25,572 nucleotides of DNA. It comes from Pelargonium cotyledonis. Lineage: Eukaryota > Streptophyta > Magnoliopsida > Geraniales > Geraniaceae. Shown in pieces: positions 22,844 to 25,572 of this stretch. The DNA lies in NCBI GenBank assembly GCA_036897625.1, contig JAYMTA010000657.1, positions 1 through 25,572 on the forward strand. Reading direction: 5' to 3'. The notes under the pieces were generated by a model. That model did no database searches. It had not been told where the DNA came from and saw only the letters and a program-made list of their open reading frames with translations. Every line of letters starts with the position of its first letter. Position 1 is the stretch's first letter. The translations under genes and the position numbers were made by a program.

Positions 22844-22935
22844 CTGAAGATCAAAAACAAGCTCTCGAGAAAATTTAACGAGTAGTGAGAAAGTGAAGAA
22901 AAGAGGGAGCAGAATCGAAATATAAGAGGGTGGTG
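22844..22935 (-). other. Probable leader exon of the TOPLESS-like gene
   Basis: On the minus strand this stretch is rich in CT (ctcttttcttcactttctc) and ends in a good donor. The upstream limit is estimated. TATA-like sequences (tatatt, tatatt) lie within the preceding 60 bases on the minus strand but none is convincing. Confidence 0.45.
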
Positions 22936-22979
22936 GCGAGATGTACGAGAATATAAGTGTATGCACTTATTAAAAAACA

Positions 22980-24360
22980 TGGTGATAAGTCAAAATAAGC
23001 TATAAAGGCAAAGTAAGTGAATGGTGTGGGCCCCACAATAAGCTGATTCATGTCTCTTCTCACGTTTCTTGTCTTTAACGAAAAATAAAAAATAAAAAAA
23101 TTCTTCTCCGGTTCAAATAACGTGACAATTTTAGGTTACGTTTTAGGAATTTCCCATTTTAACCTCAAAAACGCGTTGAGATTTTTTTTTTCCTTTTCTT
23201 TTGGGAGTGTATTATCATTATTATGTATATAGTCATTAATAATTTCATAAAAATTGAGAGTAATAAACTTTTTTTTTTTTTTTTTTACGGTTGACGAGCA
23301 TGCTATATTCTTTATTCTACTTAAATTAATTGTTTATGAATTTATTTATAAAAGAAAGAAATTGTTTTAAAAACTACTGTATACTGTTATTTTATACATC
23401 GTAAATTTTTATTGTATTATAATTCTTTAATTAAAACTTTATTCGTATTCAAAATGATCACATAGCTTTGAGCTATTTAATCCTGACAAGCATTTGTCGA
23501 TGCTATATATAGCCAACTGTGCGTGATATTTCCTAATGTGGTAACTTGTCTTTTACTAAGATTGTTCTAGAAGTAATTGTATTTTAAAAATAAATGTAAA
23601 ATCGATAAATATATATTGAAGGTAGTTCGGACATTATTTATGTACTAAATGAGAAAGTATTCAATTATTTGACAACAAAAAAAATTTAATATAGCGGTTA
23701 CTGAAATGATTGAACAACTGAAATATTGTCTCATGACATGCACGCATGGTTTTTGTGGTGGGGTTTGTCTAAATAGTAGAGATCGAAAGTCCGAGTAGAG
23801 AGGAAATGAACTAAATCACAAAATGAACGATGGGTGTGTATACTACAACAAGATAAGGAAGAGGGTTAGATAATAGGGAAGGCGAACTTATGGGGGATAA
23901 ACAGAATTTGCAACTATGGAAGATTGTCGAAATATTTATGAAAGATGCTCCTATAAACTTCAGATATATTTGGCCAATATTGACATCGGCGTGAAGATTT
24001 GTCAAGTGGTTATCTCTTACATACCATGTTTAGAAATGGATTGATATTGTATTATGTGAAGTTTATGTTTATACATCTTAGACAAACGTTTTAGCCGATG
24101 AAATCAAATTGAGGTAAGATTTTATTTTTCACTAACCTCGTTTTTTTTTTTAAGAATATGACCTAATATTAGATGTCATAAGAAAATAAAAGTCTCCTTT
24201 TGTGCATTATGTTTATTACTTATAAGATATATACTCAATATTAAATTGAGATTTAATAAAATTTGAATCAAGATTGAAACAATATAAATTATACACTAAG
24301 TGTTACTACTATTTTCATAATAATAAGAGTTAAATGATTTTGTCTTTCTCCGAGTTTTGG
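22980..24360. other. AT-rich spacer, no gene recognised
   Basis: The first few hundred bases are presumably the promoter of the TOPLESS-like gene. An 18-base T run lies at 23269-23286. The remaining DNA is AT-rich with short meaningless frames. I see no RNA gene and no element with defined ends. Confidence 0.55.
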
Positions 24361-24364
24361 AGTT

Positions 24365-24860
24365 CTTGTCATGATGGTAAGTTTGAGTTTTTCAGTTGTT
24401 TTGGAGTTCAATTGTGTTGTTATGCGGATTTGGTCTGCAAAGAGTGAAGGAAAAGTAGGCGGCTTCCGTGGTAGAATCAGGTTGCGGAGTCGTCTTGGTT
24501 TCATTGTTCTGATTCAGTTTGAGGAGAAAGTCCGGCTTAGTTCAACATTGGTTGGACAGGTTGTGGGGGAAGGCTTGCCTAGTGCCCTCAGCTTGGTAGA
24601 CTGGGTAACACCCAACTTCAAAGAGGTTTCACTCTTTTTGATCCGGTTAGGATCTGGTGTCCTGGGACAGTTTTCATTATGCTTGCTTTAACATTGTTGC
24701 TCTTCCGTTTTTGGTTTTTTAGCTTGAGTTGTAGTAGGTCATTTTATATTGGATTTCTTTATGTTTTTGTTTAGTTTGGTTTTGTTTTGTTCTTTCAGGG
24801 TGTATCATTGTTAGTCCCCATAAAATAATACTTCTTATTTCCGCTAAAAAAATAAAAATA
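24365..24860 (+). mobile_element. Possible 5'-truncated LINE-like 3' end
   Basis: A GC-richer stretch without a sustained gene passes into a T/G-rich tail and stops at 'cttcttatttccgctaaaaa' (about 24831-24850), followed by an A-rich run. That ending strongly resembles the 3' termini of plant L1-type LINEs, which commonly close with 'ttccgctaaaaaa'. The 106-codon frame at 24371-24691 has no domain I recognise and is probably part of the remnant. No target-site duplication was located. Confidence 0.45.
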
Positions 24861-24980
24861 TATATGTAATGTGTCATGAAAATATAAGTAAACAAATTTT
24901 AGAACATGAGCATGCCAACACACAATATTATTCAAGACAAGCCCATGTACATATAGCCCATTAACAAATTACCTATCGTA

Positions 24981-25150
24981 TTAGGGCTTGTTTGTTAAGT
25001 CTAGAGGTAAGTTTCGTTAAGGAGCTGAAAGTCTCGGTAAGTTGCTGATCCGTTAAGTCAGTTATGTTTGATAAATGACTGATTGATAGTTCCGGTAAGT
25101 TGGGTGTTATGTTTAGTAAAATAATCCGGTAAGTCAATTATAAAGTGCAA
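24981..25150. repeat. Cluster of GGTAAGT-type motifs
   Basis: After 'ttagggcttgtttgttaagt', the motif (c)cggtaagt or a near copy appears at 25006-25012, 25035-25042, 25050-25058 (one mismatch), 25092-25100 and 25126-25134. Clustered short subterminal repeats next to an element end are typical of hAT-type transposons, where transposase binds. The other end was not found in the window, so the classification is tentative. Confidence 0.35.
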
Positions 25151-25393
25151 ATGACTAAATTGCCTATAATTTTAGTATTGATATATTTTAATAAAAATGA
25201 ATGGCAAAAATAGTTTAAATTACAATAATTTAATTAAAATGAACACAAACGAAACTGTTATTCATTTGTTATAAACAGTCGACCGTTTTTTACTACTTCT
25301 AACTATTATTAATCATATTTTACATATAACCTCAGATAACCCTATGAAAAGTAATGAAAATAAATAATTAATTAACTAACTTAAGTGAGATAA

Positions 25394-25410
25394 AAACCCT
25401 AGCTATAAAT
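25394..25410 (+). promoter_or_regulatory. Telobox and TATA box of a downstream gene
   Basis: AAACCCTAG (25394-25402) is followed at once by TATAAAT (25404-25410). About 30 bases further on a CT-rich leader begins (tctctctctctcccctc), and a second telobox AAAACCCTAG lies at 25498-25507. Telobox plus TATA plus pyrimidine-rich leader is a common promoter layout for plant growth or translation-related genes. Confidence 0.55.
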
Positions 25411-25429
25411 TAACATTTTCTCTCTCTCT

Positions 25430-25572
25430 CCCCTCATTTTCAGAACTCTCATGATCTCATCAATCTCTCTCTACTCTCATCTCCTATCCATCTGAACAAA
25501 ACCCTAGCCTACACCCTCCCCATCCACCTACGCCGGCGATAGTGGCGACGGCCTCCGCTCCCCCCCGACCCG
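25430..25572 (+). other. 5' leader of a gene cut off by the window end
   Basis: The CT-rich sequence turns GC-rich (cgccggcgatagtggcgacg) at the window end, as often happens close to or within the first exon of a plant gene. The only ATG in the leader (25451) opens a 14-residue frame that stops at 25495, so it would be an upstream ORF. The main start codon is not in the window and the product is unknown. Confidence 0.45.

Noticed and set aside
24371-24691. 106-codon + strand frame as a real gene
   Set aside because: No domain, no promoter, and it runs into a LINE-like 3' tail.

Overview
This is nuclear DNA from a flowering plant, almost certainly a eudicot. The evidence is AT-rich spacers, many short GT-AG introns with T-rich tracts, plant-specific gene families, tRNA-derived SINEs, and CT-rich leaders with teloboxes. 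I cannot name the species from sequence alone. Three complete protein-coding genes could be reconstructed exon by exon, with every splice phase closing. I see no operon, CRISPR array, rRNA or tRNA gene.

Layout. 1-1640: spacer with a short tandem repeat and a badly decayed retroelement-like stretch. 1650-2665: a non-autonomous DNA element with long imperfect terminal inverted repeats, ending just upstream of gene 1. 2892-8210 (+): a MICU-type mitochondrial calcium uptake regulator, 7 exons, 492 aa; intron 1 holds a tandem duplication and intron 6 a SINE. 9300-14400 (+): a TPR plus PB1 (Phox family) protein, 716 aa, with a probable long leader intron. 21206-14931 (-): a TOPLESS-related co-repressor, 24 coding exons, 1049 aa, with a shortened linker and a 1.6 kb leader intron; intron 19 holds a SINE flanked by a perfect 12-bp target-site duplication. 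23000-25380: AT-rich spacer with a LINE-like 3' tail and a block of repeated GGTAAGT motifs. 25390-25572: what looks like the promoter and leader of a further + strand gene cut off by the window end.

The three genes have unrelated jobs: organellar Ca2+ control, co-chaperone or scaffold function, and transcriptional co-repression. The MICU-Phox pair is in tandem, and from memory Arabidopsis has the same pair side by side (At4g32060 MICU and At4g32070 PHOX4), so this looks like conserved microsynteny. The TOPLESS-like gene converges on the Phox gene from the other side and is not, as far as I recall, at that place in Arabidopsis.

I found no new multi-gene system. The best points for follow-up are the divergent but intact TOPLESS paralog with a possible GC-AG intron and a microsatellite abutting a splice donor, the inverted-repeat element at the MICU promoter, and the dated-looking SINE insertion.
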